Source of the DNA: M3007 sp041741155
GTDB lineage: Bacteria > Bacteroidota > Bacteroidia > Chitinophagales > Saprospiraceae
Length of the DNA: 64,000 bases
Assembly (NCBI GenBank): GCA_041741155.1
Contig: JBGSKO010000211.1
Location: forward strand, 1-64,000
Direction: 5' to 3'
A program made the position numbers and the translations under genes. A model generated the notes under the pieces. It made no database searches. It was given only the letters and a program-made list of their open reading frames with translations, and was not told the origin of the DNA. Every line of letters begins with the position of its first letter. Positions within the stretch are counted from its first letter, which is position 1. Shown here piece after piece: positions 1 through 7,955 of this stretch.

Positions 1-146
1 TGTCAATGAACTTGATCCGGCATCAAGACCGGAAATCGAAATCTTTACAATCAAACAATTCGTTGATAATCCGTTTCAACTTTCGTTGAACCTTGATTTA
101 TAATTTCTTCATTCAGGTCAAGGTATTTTAGGAAGGCACACTACGA

Positions 147-174
147 AACTCATAACTCATCACTCATAGCTCAT
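147..174. repeat. Four 7-bp tandem units at the 3' end of the DUF1800 gene
   Basis: Four degenerate units (AACTCAT, AACTCAT, CACTCAT, AGCTCAT) run head to tail and stop 2 bases before the stop codon of the DUF1800 gene. The rest of positions 1-176 holds no gene that I can support. The array is too short to call functional. Confidence 0.5.
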
Positions 175-176
175 CA

Positions 177-1622
177 CTATGATAGTTGGTATTCCGGCGT
201 AGCCATCAGTTGCAGCGCCGCAGTTTTTACGAGTTGTTCTTTGGAGGAACGATCGGTGTGGTTTTTCAGGACAGTAACAGGCGGCTCAGCAATAGGTATT
301 TGCCAGAGGAACCGCGAGAGGGCTGGAAGTATTTCGTTTTCGTTGCGGTTGGCGAACAGCGCCAGCATGGGTTTCCAGTTGACCTCCAGCGCGAAGCGTT
401 TTTGCAGACGACCGCCGCGACTTTGGCCCATGAGGGCGTCGTCGTCGTCCTTGGGACTCAGGTCGAGGGAGCCATTTGCTGCGATAATATGCGGAAGCCG
501 CAGGCGCAACATGAGCGCAGTACTGTCAATCCAGGCCCTGCCGCCGGGCCAACCGGCTACATTGGGCGGATGGAATAGCACCTGGCCGAGTGCGCGCTGC
601 AGGAGCAATTGTACTTCCGCATCCTCCAGGGTTAGCGGGAGGGTACGGCGGATGCCCACCCAGAGTTCCACCGGCGATTTGATTTTGCAGCCGATGTTTT
701 CCGGTTCGTAAAACCACGTGCTGGTGAAAATTGCGTCGAGCAGTTTGCCGATATCGTAGCCACTGTCGAAAAACTGGTCGCCCAGTTGGTGTACACGCTC
801 CTCAGGGATTTTTTCTTCGTTAACCAGAAACCGGTACAGTTTGCGGGCGATAAAGTGTGCCGTTTGGCGCTGTTCAAGCAGCATGTCAAGCACGTCATCG
901 CCGGTAAAACGGCCCGACTTGCCGAGTACGGTTTTTTCACCGGCATCGTGTTGTTGGCGGCGAAAAACGAACTCGCCTTTCAGATTGAAGCCCCAGCCGG
1001 TGAAGGCGCGTGCGGCTTCCTTGATGTCTGCTTCGGTATAGTTGCCGCGCCCCAGCGTGAATAATTCCATGACTTCGCGCGCGAAGTTTTCGTTGGGGCT
1101 GGCTTTTCGGTTCTGCTGGTTGTTGAGGAAAGCCAGCATGGCGGCACTTTTGGATACCGCTCGCAGCAGCTCGCCAAAATTGCCGAGGGCGTGTGTGCGG
1201 ATGGCGTGCAGCATATCCTGCTGATAAACAATATTCAGGTTGCGGCTGGCGAAATGGCCGTGCCAGAACAGGGCCATTTTTTCCCGCAGTTGTGCGCGGC
1301 TGAGTACCAAATCCTCCAGCCAGGTCAGGTTTAGGCTTTGCAAATAGTCGCGGCTTTGTTGTCGGGCTTGCTTGCGGGCGTCTTTGTCCATGTCGTCCCC
1401 GGAGCGCTCGACCTTGCCAAGTTCGCCGATACCCATAACGAGGCCCCGAAAAGCATCGTCGGTGACTTCAAGGTACTGCGGGTCATCGGCCGATCCTTTG
1501 CGAAGCGTCGGCCACCAGGCTTCTTCGTCAAGCGCCAGCCAGCGTTGCCAGGTCTCGGTAGTGGGGCCAAAGCCGGCGCGCCAAAGCAGGTGCTGAAGTT
1601 TGAGTTGTTTGGATACGGGCAT
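177..1622 (-). CDS. DUF1800 family protein
   Basis: A 481-residue protein of the DUF1800 family (PF08811), whose biochemical role is not established. Family hallmarks visible here are a HGHFASR segment near residue 120 and the NENFAREVMELFTLG block near residue 180, followed by an AFTGW motif. The C-terminal third has the FHPPNVAGWPGG motif. The length is usual for the family. The start is the ATG at 1622, and no clear signal peptide follows it. In many bacteria this gene is followed by a DUF1501 gene. Here the 176 bases downstream up to the window edge hold no such gene, so the pair is either broken or continues outside the window. The family assignment is firm; the function is unknown. Confidence 0.9.
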   Translation of the reverse strand: MPVSKQLKLQHLLWRAGFGPTTETWQRWLALDEEAWWPTLRKGSADDPQYLEVTDDAFRGLVMGIGELGKVERSGDDMDKDARKQARQQSRDYLQSLNLTWLEDLVLSRAQLREKMALFWHGHFASRNLNIVYQQDMLHAIRTHALGNFGELLRAVSKSAAMLAFLNNQQNRKASPNENFAREVMELFTLGRGNYTEADIKEAARAFTGWGFNLKGEFVFRRQQHDAGEKTVLGKSGRFTGDDVLDMLLEQRQTAHFIARKLYRFLVNEEKIPEERVHQLGDQFFDSGYDIGKLLDAIFTSTWFYEPENIGCKIKSPVELWVGIRRTLPLTLEDAEVQLLLQRALGQVLFHPPNVAGWPGGRAWIDSTALMLRLRLPHIIAANGSLDLSPKDDDDALMGQSRGGRLQKRFALEVNWKPMLALFANRNENEILPALSRFLWQIPIAEPPVTVLKNHTDRSSKEQLVKTAALQLMATPEYQLS

Positions 1623-1740
1623 AATGCTGATATTGATATATTTTGATCAGAAGGAAAGGAGCTGTTCCTATGACGAGAAGCCAACGCAAATGTTTAACCC
1701 CATATTTATGAAATACCTTTGCCAACGCAAATAATTGTAT

Positions 1741-1920
1741 TCTCAACCTTCTCAACCTTCTCAACCTTCTCAACCTTCTCAACCTTCTCAACTTTCTCAA
1801 CCTTCTCAACCTTCTCAACCCCCTCAACCTTCTCAACCTTCTCAACTTTCTCAACCTTCTCAACCCCCTCAACCTTCTCAACCTTCTCAACCCCCTCAAC
1901 CTTCTCAACCCCCTCAACAT
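1741..1920. repeat. Twenty-unit 9-bp tandem repeat (TCTCAACCT)n
   Basis: Exactly 20 units of 9 bp, consensus TCTCAACCT, with variants only at the unit borders (CCT, CTT, CCC). The last unit, CCTCAACAT, contains the A and T of the ATG of the following HAD gene, so the array ends inside the start codon. Because the unit is a multiple of three and lacks stops, all six frames stay open through it. That produces spurious (VEK)n, (STF)n and (SQP)n reading frames. In the HAD frame it reads Leu-Asn-Leu repeated, open back to a TGA at 1709 but with no usual start codon. Copy number is likely variable by slippage (inference). Confidence 0.95.
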
Positions 1921-2566
1921 GACTCAAGGTTTCATTTTCGACATGGATGGCACCATGGTGGACAACATGATGGTACACCACCGCGCGTGGCAACGAAAAT
2001 TGGCCGCACTTGGCCTCGACCTCTCTCTGGAAGAAATCCGGCAAACCATTCACGGCATCAACGAGGAAATCATCGAACGCCTGTTTGGTAACCGCTTCAC
2101 ACCCGACGAGCGGCGGCAAATTGCCCGGGAGAAAGAAGCAGAATACCGGGAGATATACCTGCCCGAACTCCGGCTTATCGCCGGCCTTGACGCATTCCTT
2201 CAGGAATCTGCCAGGCTAAACATTCCTATGGGCATCGGCTCGGCAGCACCACCGGAAAACGTTCAGTTCGTGTTGGAAAATCTGGGACTACACCCGCTGT
2301 TTCGCGCGGTTATTGATGCAGCACAGGTGGCCCGAGGCAAACCCGACCCGGAGGTTTTCCTGACGGTAGCCGAGCGGCTGGGTCTCGCCCCGGAACACTG
2401 CGTGGTTTTCGAAGACTCACCCACTGGCGCCGAAGCAGCCCGCCGGGCAGGAATGCCGGCGGTGATTGTGACCACCACGCATACGCCGGACGAGTTTGCC
2501 CGATTCGACAACGTTGTGCGTATCGTACGGGACTTTACCGAGGTATCGCCAAATGATTGGACTTAA
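1919..2566 (+). CDS. HAD-superfamily phosphatase, beta-phosphoglucomutase-like
   Basis: A 215-residue haloacid-dehalogenase-like hydrolase of the subfamily with a helical cap. Motif I is DMDGTMVDN at residues 8-16 with both nucleophile and acid-base Asp. Motif II is GSAAP near residue 107, the motif III lysine is in ARGKPDPEVF near residue 140, and motif IV is VVFEDSPTG near residue 161. Such enzymes dephosphorylate or isomerise small sugar phosphates; the substrate cannot be told. The ATG at 1919 lies in the last unit of a 20-copy 9-bp repeat, and no Shine-Dalgarno sequence is present. The stop codon overlaps the stop of the convergent TonB-dependent receptor gene by 4 bp (TTAA). Confidence 0.9.
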   Translation: MTQGFIFDMDGTMVDNMMVHHRAWQRKLAALGLDLSLEEIRQTIHGINEEIIERLFGNRFTPDERRQIAREKEAEYREIYLPELRLIAGLDAFLQESARLNIPMGIGSAAPPENVQFVLENLGLHPLFRAVIDAAQVARGKPDPEVFLTVAERLGLAPEHCVVFEDSPTGAEAARRAGMPAVIVTTTHTPDEFARFDNVVRIVRDFTEVSPNDWT

Positions 2567-4929
2567 TTCATGTTGTAGTTCACCCCGAACCGCAGCATGC
2601 GCCCCGGCTGCGGATTATACAGCAGGTCATCGGCCGTGCCTGTGGCATCTATGCCGGCGTGATGGCGGTTGAAGAGGTTGCGGATATTGGCGTAAAACAA
2701 AAAATTCTTGCTCAGGTACAGGCGCAGCATTATGTCCCAGGTTCGATAATCCGGATAGCGGGCAATGATCGTTTCGCGCTGGTATTGCAGCTGGTACTGC
2801 GGCGCACTGCCAAGTATTGCAGAATGGCGGCTGGTACTGGCCATGAATTCCCATTTTTGGGCGTATAACAAAAGTCGAAATTGCCCGATCCATCGGGGAA
2901 AATTGCGCACATCGCGGGTAGGTTCCAGACCATTACCAAACCATTCCCGACCACGGCTGTACTGAAAAAAATACTCCCCCCGCGCCTTCACTTCGCCATC
3001 TTTCAAGTCCTCTTTTCGGAGGTCTATATTTAGCAAATCATTGCCAAATGTCCCTTGCAAACCCCATACGGCCATCGCCAATCCGGGCGCACTTGCATAG
3101 CCGTACGTCCAGTCATCGTCCGTTTGGCTCAGGTATCCATTCCTCGCCATCCGGTGTGCCTCCTGGTAAAAAAAGATAATATCGGTAGCAAAACGCCCGG
3201 TAATGCCCCGTAACGCCACTTCCGCCGCGCGCACCCGCTCAGTCTGGTTGAGCCCGGAAACATCCGTACCAAGATTGGGCTGGGAAATGAAAGGTGTAGC
3301 CGATACGGTATCCTGTGCATTGATCTGGTAAGTCTGCGCCCGAATAAACAATGTCGGGCGTTGAAAACCCTCCGAATAAGAGGCCCGAAATGCCCAGGTA
3401 CTGTCGGGGCGGTATTTCATAGCCAGGCGGGGCGCGAGGGCAACGGGATGGTCTAACGACAAGTTTATCGCAGTGCCGCCGATGATGATCATTTTTTTAG
3501 TTCGCCATTGGAGCTGGGTAAACGTATTCATGTCGAGGATACCGTCGCTCCCCACCCCAAAGGGCTGGGGATTTGGCGGTTCTGTTTCGCCAAATACCCG
3601 CGCCTCTACAGGTCCCCGAAAATAACCCATGGCAGGAACTCCTCCACCGATGTTGGCCTGTGCCCCGGCATCCAGGTAGAGATTGGGATTTAATGCTGCA
3701 CTTATTCGAGACTCGAAACGAACGTCAAAGGCATTGGCGACGAGGTATCGTTCGTCGGAACCATAACGCCTGTAAATATCACTCAGAACAGCCGTACGCT
3801 CAATATTCGTTTGTATTTGCGGCGCTTTTGCAGCATACAGTGCCGCGCTTAATCGGTCAAAGACAGGTGTAAACGACGATGCGTTTTGCACTTGATACCG
3901 GAGGAATGAGAGCGTATTGGTAGCCGTTTGTTTGGCCCGTTTTTTTTGAAAACTAACCGCAAAACTCTCGATCCGTTCGGCAATTCGGTTGGAGGGGTTG
4001 CCGTACGATATTGCGAGCGGACTAAGGCCGAGTCCGCTATGGTCGAACCGGCTCATGCGGTTGTAGTTAAAATGAATGCCACGCCAGGTCAGGTTGATGC
4101 CCAGCAGGCGACTTTCGTGGGGTATCGGGGCGGTGCGGGCCACCGAGTCGCCTATTTCCCGGGCACGGTAGTTGGGGTTTTCGCGGAAAAGCGTGGAGTC
4201 CAGTCCAAACGGCAGGTAGTTTTTAGGCTTGAACAGGTTGTCATCGTAAAAATAGTCGGCGCTTTCGCGCACCGTGCTACTGCCATAGACGCTGAACCGA
4301 AAGATGTTTTTGTCCCGAAACAGCTTGCCACCGAGCATCAGGTCAAGGCTGTTGTAACCGAAATTACCGAAGGAAAGGTCGGCCTGCGTGTAGATGGGGC
4401 GTTCACTTTCTTTCAAAATAATATTGACCACTCCGGCACAGGCGCCGTCGCCGTAAATAGCTGCCGCAGGACCATAAAAGACCTCAATACGTTCGGCCTG
4501 CCGGATGGGCAGTTGCGCACCGATGGGCATTCCCGGTGCGGCAGCGGGTTTCACTGGCACATCGTTGATAAGTACTTTCATGTACTGGTTGCCGGGCAAG
4601 CCCCGAAGCATAAAAGTTTCCCCTTCCAGCGCATTGCCCGGCTGCGACACCCGCACGCCCGGCGCAGCGCGCAGTACATCACCGAGCGTGACAAAGCCGT
4701 TTCGAAGTATGTCCTCGGAGGTAACGACCCATACGGTGTACGGCAGATTTTCCACGTCTTCCAGCGAGCGAGTGGCCGATATGGCCTTCCGTCTGAGCAA
4801 TCCCTCGTTTTTGCGCAGGATATTGCTATCCACCAAACGCTCCGGAGTCAGCAGTAGCGATACCGAGTCGGTTTGTGCACACAAAAAGAATGGAAATAGC
4901 AGGAGTGGTAAAAGTAGCCGGAGGCGCAT
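2563..4929 (-). CDS. TonB-dependent outer-membrane receptor
   Basis: A 788-residue outer-membrane receptor, starting at the ATG at 4929. An upstream TTG at 4950 would add seven residues ahead of a perfect signal peptide and is less likely. The signal peptide is MRLRLLLPLLLFPFFLCAQ. A plug domain spans about residues 45-180, with the PYTVWVVTSEDI and ERIEVFYGPAAAIYGDGA motifs. A 22-strand barrel follows and ends in a terminal aromatic/aliphatic strand (FGVNYNMN). There is no N-terminal carboxypeptidase-like domain, so it is a classical FepA/BtuB-type receptor rather than SusC type. The ligand is unknown. The upstream region holds an ATTTTCCC inverted repeat that may be an operator. Confidence 0.9.
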   Translation of the reverse strand: MRLRLLLPLLLFPFFLCAQTDSVSLLLTPERLVDSNILRKNEGLLRRKAISATRSLEDVENLPYTVWVVTSEDILRNGFVTLGDVLRAAPGVRVSQPGNALEGETFMLRGLPGNQYMKVLINDVPVKPAAAPGMPIGAQLPIRQAERIEVFYGPAAAIYGDGACAGVVNIILKESERPIYTQADLSFGNFGYNSLDLMLGGKLFRDKNIFRFSVYGSSTVRESADYFYDDNLFKPKNYLPFGLDSTLFRENPNYRAREIGDSVARTAPIPHESRLLGINLTWRGIHFNYNRMSRFDHSGLGLSPLAISYGNPSNRIAERIESFAVSFQKKRAKQTATNTLSFLRYQVQNASSFTPVFDRLSAALYAAKAPQIQTNIERTAVLSDIYRRYGSDERYLVANAFDVRFESRISAALNPNLYLDAGAQANIGGGVPAMGYFRGPVEARVFGETEPPNPQPFGVGSDGILDMNTFTQLQWRTKKMIIIGGTAINLSLDHPVALAPRLAMKYRPDSTWAFRASYSEGFQRPTLFIRAQTYQINAQDTVSATPFISQPNLGTDVSGLNQTERVRAAEVALRGITGRFATDIIFFYQEAHRMARNGYLSQTDDDWTYGYASAPGLAMAVWGLQGTFGNDLLNIDLRKEDLKDGEVKARGEYFFQYSRGREWFGNGLEPTRDVRNFPRWIGQFRLLLYAQKWEFMASTSRHSAILGSAPQYQLQYQRETIIARYPDYRTWDIMLRLYLSKNFLFYANIRNLFNRHHAGIDATGTADDLLYNPQPGRMLRFGVNYNMN

Positions 4930-4962
4930 GGTCGGATTTTTTCGAGCCAAAAAAACGAAAAG

Positions 4963-4983
4963 ATTTTCCCATTACGGGAAAAT
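4963..4983. promoter_or_regulatory. Inverted repeat, possible operator of the TonB receptor gene
   Basis: ATTTTCCC and GGGAAAAT form perfect 8-bp arms around a 5-bp spacer. They lie 34 bases before the receptor start codon in the divergent intergenic region (4930-5120). The size and symmetry suit a dimeric repressor site. No regulator gene is adjacent, so the role is inferred. Confidence 0.4.
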
Positions 4984-5066
4984 GGTGCGTTATGCCCTGA
5001 TTTTTAAAGGATGTTAACCCGTTACAATTGGAATTTGAAGGAAATTTCGTTCTCCATCCTTTCTCC

Positions 5067-5074
5067 TACATTTG
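5067..5074 (+). promoter_or_regulatory. -7 promoter element TACATTTG
   Basis: Exact match to the Bacteroidota -7 motif TAnnTTTG, 46 bases before the ATG of the propeller gene. A TTTC at 5045-5048 sits at the usual -33 spacing (consensus TTTG). Confidence 0.55.
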
Positions 5075-5120
5075 TCCCACACGGTCAAAAACCCGACAGG
5101 ATATCTATAAAACACAAGCC

Positions 5121-6398
5121 ATGAAACACCTTTCCACCTTCCTATTACTCTTCTTTGCCGCCGGCATTCTCCCCGCCCAAGGCCCGTGGAGCGGACTGCA
5201 ACGCCTGACCGGCACCTGGAAACTTTTCGGAAAGCCCGTTTTTGAACAATGGGAGGCCACCTCGCCCGACACCCTGGCGGGAGAAGGCTATTCGATGCAG
5301 GAGGAAGAAAAAAAACAAACCAGCGAATACCTGCGCATCGTGCGGCTATCCGACGGCGGTATCGTGTATCAGGCTACTGTGCCGGAACAAAATGGCGGAG
5401 CGACTATCAATTTCCCGCTCACCTTTTTCACCGCCTCCTCCTGGACCTTTGAAAACCCGGAACACGATTTTCCGCAAACCATCGAGTACTGGCTGCAGGA
5501 CGACGAAACGCTGCGCGCCACCATCAGCGGCGCCGGTTCATCCATCGTCCTGTGGTTCAACCGGGCAACACCGGAACAGACCAAAATCCACCCGACCCTG
5601 CGCGGGTACGATCTGTTCGTCAGCAGCCGAAACACGGGCACCGTGGAGCGCTACGACGCGTTCACCGGCCAGCACAAGAGCAGTTTCGGCAAGGAACAAA
5701 TCGGCAGCGAAACGCAGGACCTCGCCCTCGGCCCCGACGGCATGCTATACGTCGTGTCGCTGCCCGTCCGCAGTGTCTTGAAATTTGACCCGACCACGGG
5801 CGCATTTCTCGGAAATTTCACCACAGGTTTTGATCTGCGCAATCCGGTCAAACTAACCTTCGGCCCCGACGGGTTCCTGTACGTCAGCCAATGGGGCGAC
5901 GGCCAGGGCAGCGTACTGCGTTTCGATGCCGCCACCGGCCGTTTTGACCGGGACATGACCGGCCCGCTGGCCGGCCCCGTCGGCCATGCCTGGGATCCGG
6001 CAGGCAACCTGTACGTAGCCTGTTTTCAAAGCAGGGACGTGCGAAAATTTCGCGCCGACGGACAGTTTCCTGACGTTGTTTCCGCGCCCGGCAGCCTGCA
6101 AGGCCCCTCCGCGCTTTGGTTTGCACCCGACGGCGACTTACTCGTAGCCGATCTGGATCATGTTTCAATCAAACGTTTCCGACCCGAAGGGGCGGCATTC
6201 GACTACCGGGGCGCATTCGCCGACGGGTTTGGTCGGCTGGAAGGCGTGGCGCTCGGCCCCGACGGCTTTCTCTACGCCTGCGACGCCCGCATGAACCTGG
6301 TAAAAAAACTGGAAGCCGACTCGGGCATCTCCATCGGGGTGTACCTCGAAGGCGGCGGTATACAGGGCCCGAACGGATTGGTATTTTGGAAGCGGTAA
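5121..6398 (+). CDS. Exported protein with DUF6265-like domain and NHL/SMP-30-type beta-propeller
   Basis: A 425-residue exported protein. The ATG at 5121 gives a clean signal peptide, MKHLSTFLLLFFAAGILPAQ, and an in-frame upstream start would bury it. Residues 25-155 resemble the DUF6265 lipocalin-like family (LTGTWKLFGKPVFEQWE, GEGYSM). Residues 175-425 form a beta-propeller made of repeated GPDGFLYV-type strands, the pattern of NHL or SMP-30 repeats. I cannot say whether it binds or hydrolyses a ligand. The gene stands alone and is divergent from the TonB receptor. The two-domain fusion is unusual, but the function is unknown. Confidence 0.75.
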   Translation: MKHLSTFLLLFFAAGILPAQGPWSGLQRLTGTWKLFGKPVFEQWEATSPDTLAGEGYSMQEEEKKQTSEYLRIVRLSDGGIVYQATVPEQNGGATINFPLTFFTASSWTFENPEHDFPQTIEYWLQDDETLRATISGAGSSIVLWFNRATPEQTKIHPTLRGYDLFVSSRNTGTVERYDAFTGQHKSSFGKEQIGSETQDLALGPDGMLYVVSLPVRSVLKFDPTTGAFLGNFTTGFDLRNPVKLTFGPDGFLYVSQWGDGQGSVLRFDAATGRFDRDMTGPLAGPVGHAWDPAGNLYVACFQSRDVRKFRADGQFPDVVSAPGSLQGPSALWFAPDGDLLVADLDHVSIKRFRPEGAAFDYRGAFADGFGRLEGVALGPDGFLYACDARMNLVKKLEADSGISIGVYLEGGGIQGPNGLVFWKR

Positions 6399-6518
6399 AT
6401 TTTTCGCCACAGTGGCGCGAAACGTTGATCGTCAAGATTGCAATACCTTGCACCCCTGCAACGTGCGCTCCGCGTTTCCGCAGTAAAAAACGTACTCCGC
6501 AGTAAAAAACAAACGCCC

Positions 6519-7925
6519 ATGGCAAAACAACAAGGTCAACTTATCCGCAGCCTGACCCTCGGCGCTGCCACTATTCTCGTTGTCAGTTCCGTCATCGGGT
6601 CGGGTGTTTATAAAAAAGTGGCGCCCATGTCGGAGCAGCTCGGCTCGCCCGATCTGGTACTGTGGGCGTGGGTACTGGCGGGTATTATCAGCTTGTGCGG
6701 CGCCCTGAGCAATGCCGAAATAGCGGGCATGATGGCCGACGCGGGCGGCGAGTACGTGTATTTTCGACGGATATACGGGCGGTTCATGGGCTTCTTGTGG
6801 GGCTGGACCACCTTTGCCGTCATCAAAACTGCCGCCATTGCGGGCATCGCGTACGTGTTCACACAGTCGCTCAACGCCATCGTACCGCTCCCACACCTGC
6901 CGGAATCCATCGAGAGCATCGAGTTATGGGTATTCAAACCCTTCGAAAATGCGGGCGTGAAAGCCGCAACCATCGCGCTCATTTTGGTGCTGACTTTCCT
7001 GAACACCCGCGGCCTGCGCGGCGCGGCGGCGCTCAGCACCTGGATCACGCGCTCGGTTATCGTGGGGTTGGCGCTGATCGTGCTGTCGGGATTGTTTTTC
7101 GGCGGCGGTAGTTTCGAAAATTTTCAGACACCGGCCTCCACATTCACGATGCGCAGTTGGCTGGATTTTGATTTTATCAAAGCCATGTTTGCAGCACTGT
7201 TGGCAGCCTTTTGGGCCTACGAGGGCTGGAATACCGTCGGTTTCCTCGGCGGCGAAATCCAAAATCCGAACAGAAACCTGCCGTTGGCGCTGTTTTCCGG
7301 CATGCTCATCATCATCGGAGCGTATGTCGTAGTGAATTTTACCTACCTGTATGTGCTGCCCATTGACGAGATCGTGAGCGGATACAAGAACCAAAACGAG
7401 ATCGCCGCTGTGGCGGTAGTTCGGCATTTTGCAGGCGACGTGGGTGCGGTGCTTATTTCTATAGTCATCCTCATCACCACGCTGGGCTGCACCAATGCTA
7501 CTATCCTGATGCCGCCTCGGGTATATTATGCTATGGCGCGCGATGGGCTGTTTTTCCCACGCGCCGCCGACATTCACCCCAAGTTCCATACCCCAAACCC
7601 GGCCCTTTGGATGCAGGGCGCTTGGGCCTGTTTGCTGGTGCTTTCGGGCAGTTTTGACCAGTTGACCGATATGCTGATCTTCGCCGCGTTCTTTTTCTAC
7701 GGAGCCACGGCTTTTGGCGTGTTTGTCATGCGCGTCCGCGAGCCGGATGCCGAGCGGCCCTACCGGGTGTGGGGCTACCCGGTGGTGCCGGCGCTATTCA
7801 TCCTGTTTTGTGTGGCGCTCATCATCATCACCTGCATCAACCGCCCGCGGGAAGCAATGCTGGGCATTGGGCTCATACTCACGGGGGTGCCGTTCTATTA
7901 TTGGTGGACAAAAGATGCCAAGTAA
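6519..7925 (+). CDS. APC-superfamily amino acid permease
   Basis: A 468-residue inner-membrane transporter with about 12 hydrophobic segments. It opens with the GSGVYKKVAPMSE region (residues 27-39), the substrate-binding TM1 break of the APC family (the usual form is GSGIF). Its middle has the AFWAYEGWNTVGFLGGEI block, typical of LAT/AGT-like permeases (TM6). The ATG at 6519 (MAKQQGQ) is preferred because the longer frame would place a charged 27-residue tail before it. The gene lies 30 bp upstream of ftcD on the same strand, so the two are probably co-transcribed. A role in uptake of histidine or another amino acid is only a suggestion from that context. Confidence 0.85.
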   Translation: MAKQQGQLIRSLTLGAATILVVSSVIGSGVYKKVAPMSEQLGSPDLVLWAWVLAGIISLCGALSNAEIAGMMADAGGEYVYFRRIYGRFMGFLWGWTTFAVIKTAAIAGIAYVFTQSLNAIVPLPHLPESIESIELWVFKPFENAGVKAATIALILVLTFLNTRGLRGAAALSTWITRSVIVGLALIVLSGLFFGGGSFENFQTPASTFTMRSWLDFDFIKAMFAALLAAFWAYEGWNTVGFLGGEIQNPNRNLPLALFSGMLIIIGAYVVVNFTYLYVLPIDEIVSGYKNQNEIAAVAVVRHFAGDVGAVLISIVILITTLGCTNATILMPPRVYYAMARDGLFFPRAADIHPKFHTPNPALWMQGAWACLLVLSGSFDQLTDMLIFAAFFFYGATAFGVFVMRVREPDAERPYRVWGYPVVPALFILFCVALIIITCINRPREAMLGIGLILTGVPFYYWWTKDAK

Positions 7926-7955
7926 CCTGGATTTTAAAAAAAGCGATTTAATACC

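Noticed and set aside
1680..1732. 12-bp direct repeat GCCAACGCAAAT at about 1680 and 1721, considered as target-site duplication
   Set aside because: Only 29 bases lie between the copies and no mobile-element features are present.
1741..1920. Possible CRISPR array
   Set aside because: Units are 9 bp, directly adjacent and without spacers; no cas gene is present.
1706..2119. Minus-strand frame with (VEK)n repeats, and plus-strand (STF)n and (SQP)n frames
   Set aside because: They are translations of the stop-free 9-bp repeat and of the antisense of the HAD gene; no start signal or conserved domain supports them.
3928..4857. 309-codon plus-strand frame antisense to the TonB receptor
   Set aside because: Lies wholly inside the receptor gene and reads as composition-driven sequence.
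6478..6510. 14-bp direct repeat CCGCAGTAAAAAAC, 19 bp apart, before the permease gene
   Set aside because: Two copies only, with no symmetry or match to a known operator; probably a local duplication.
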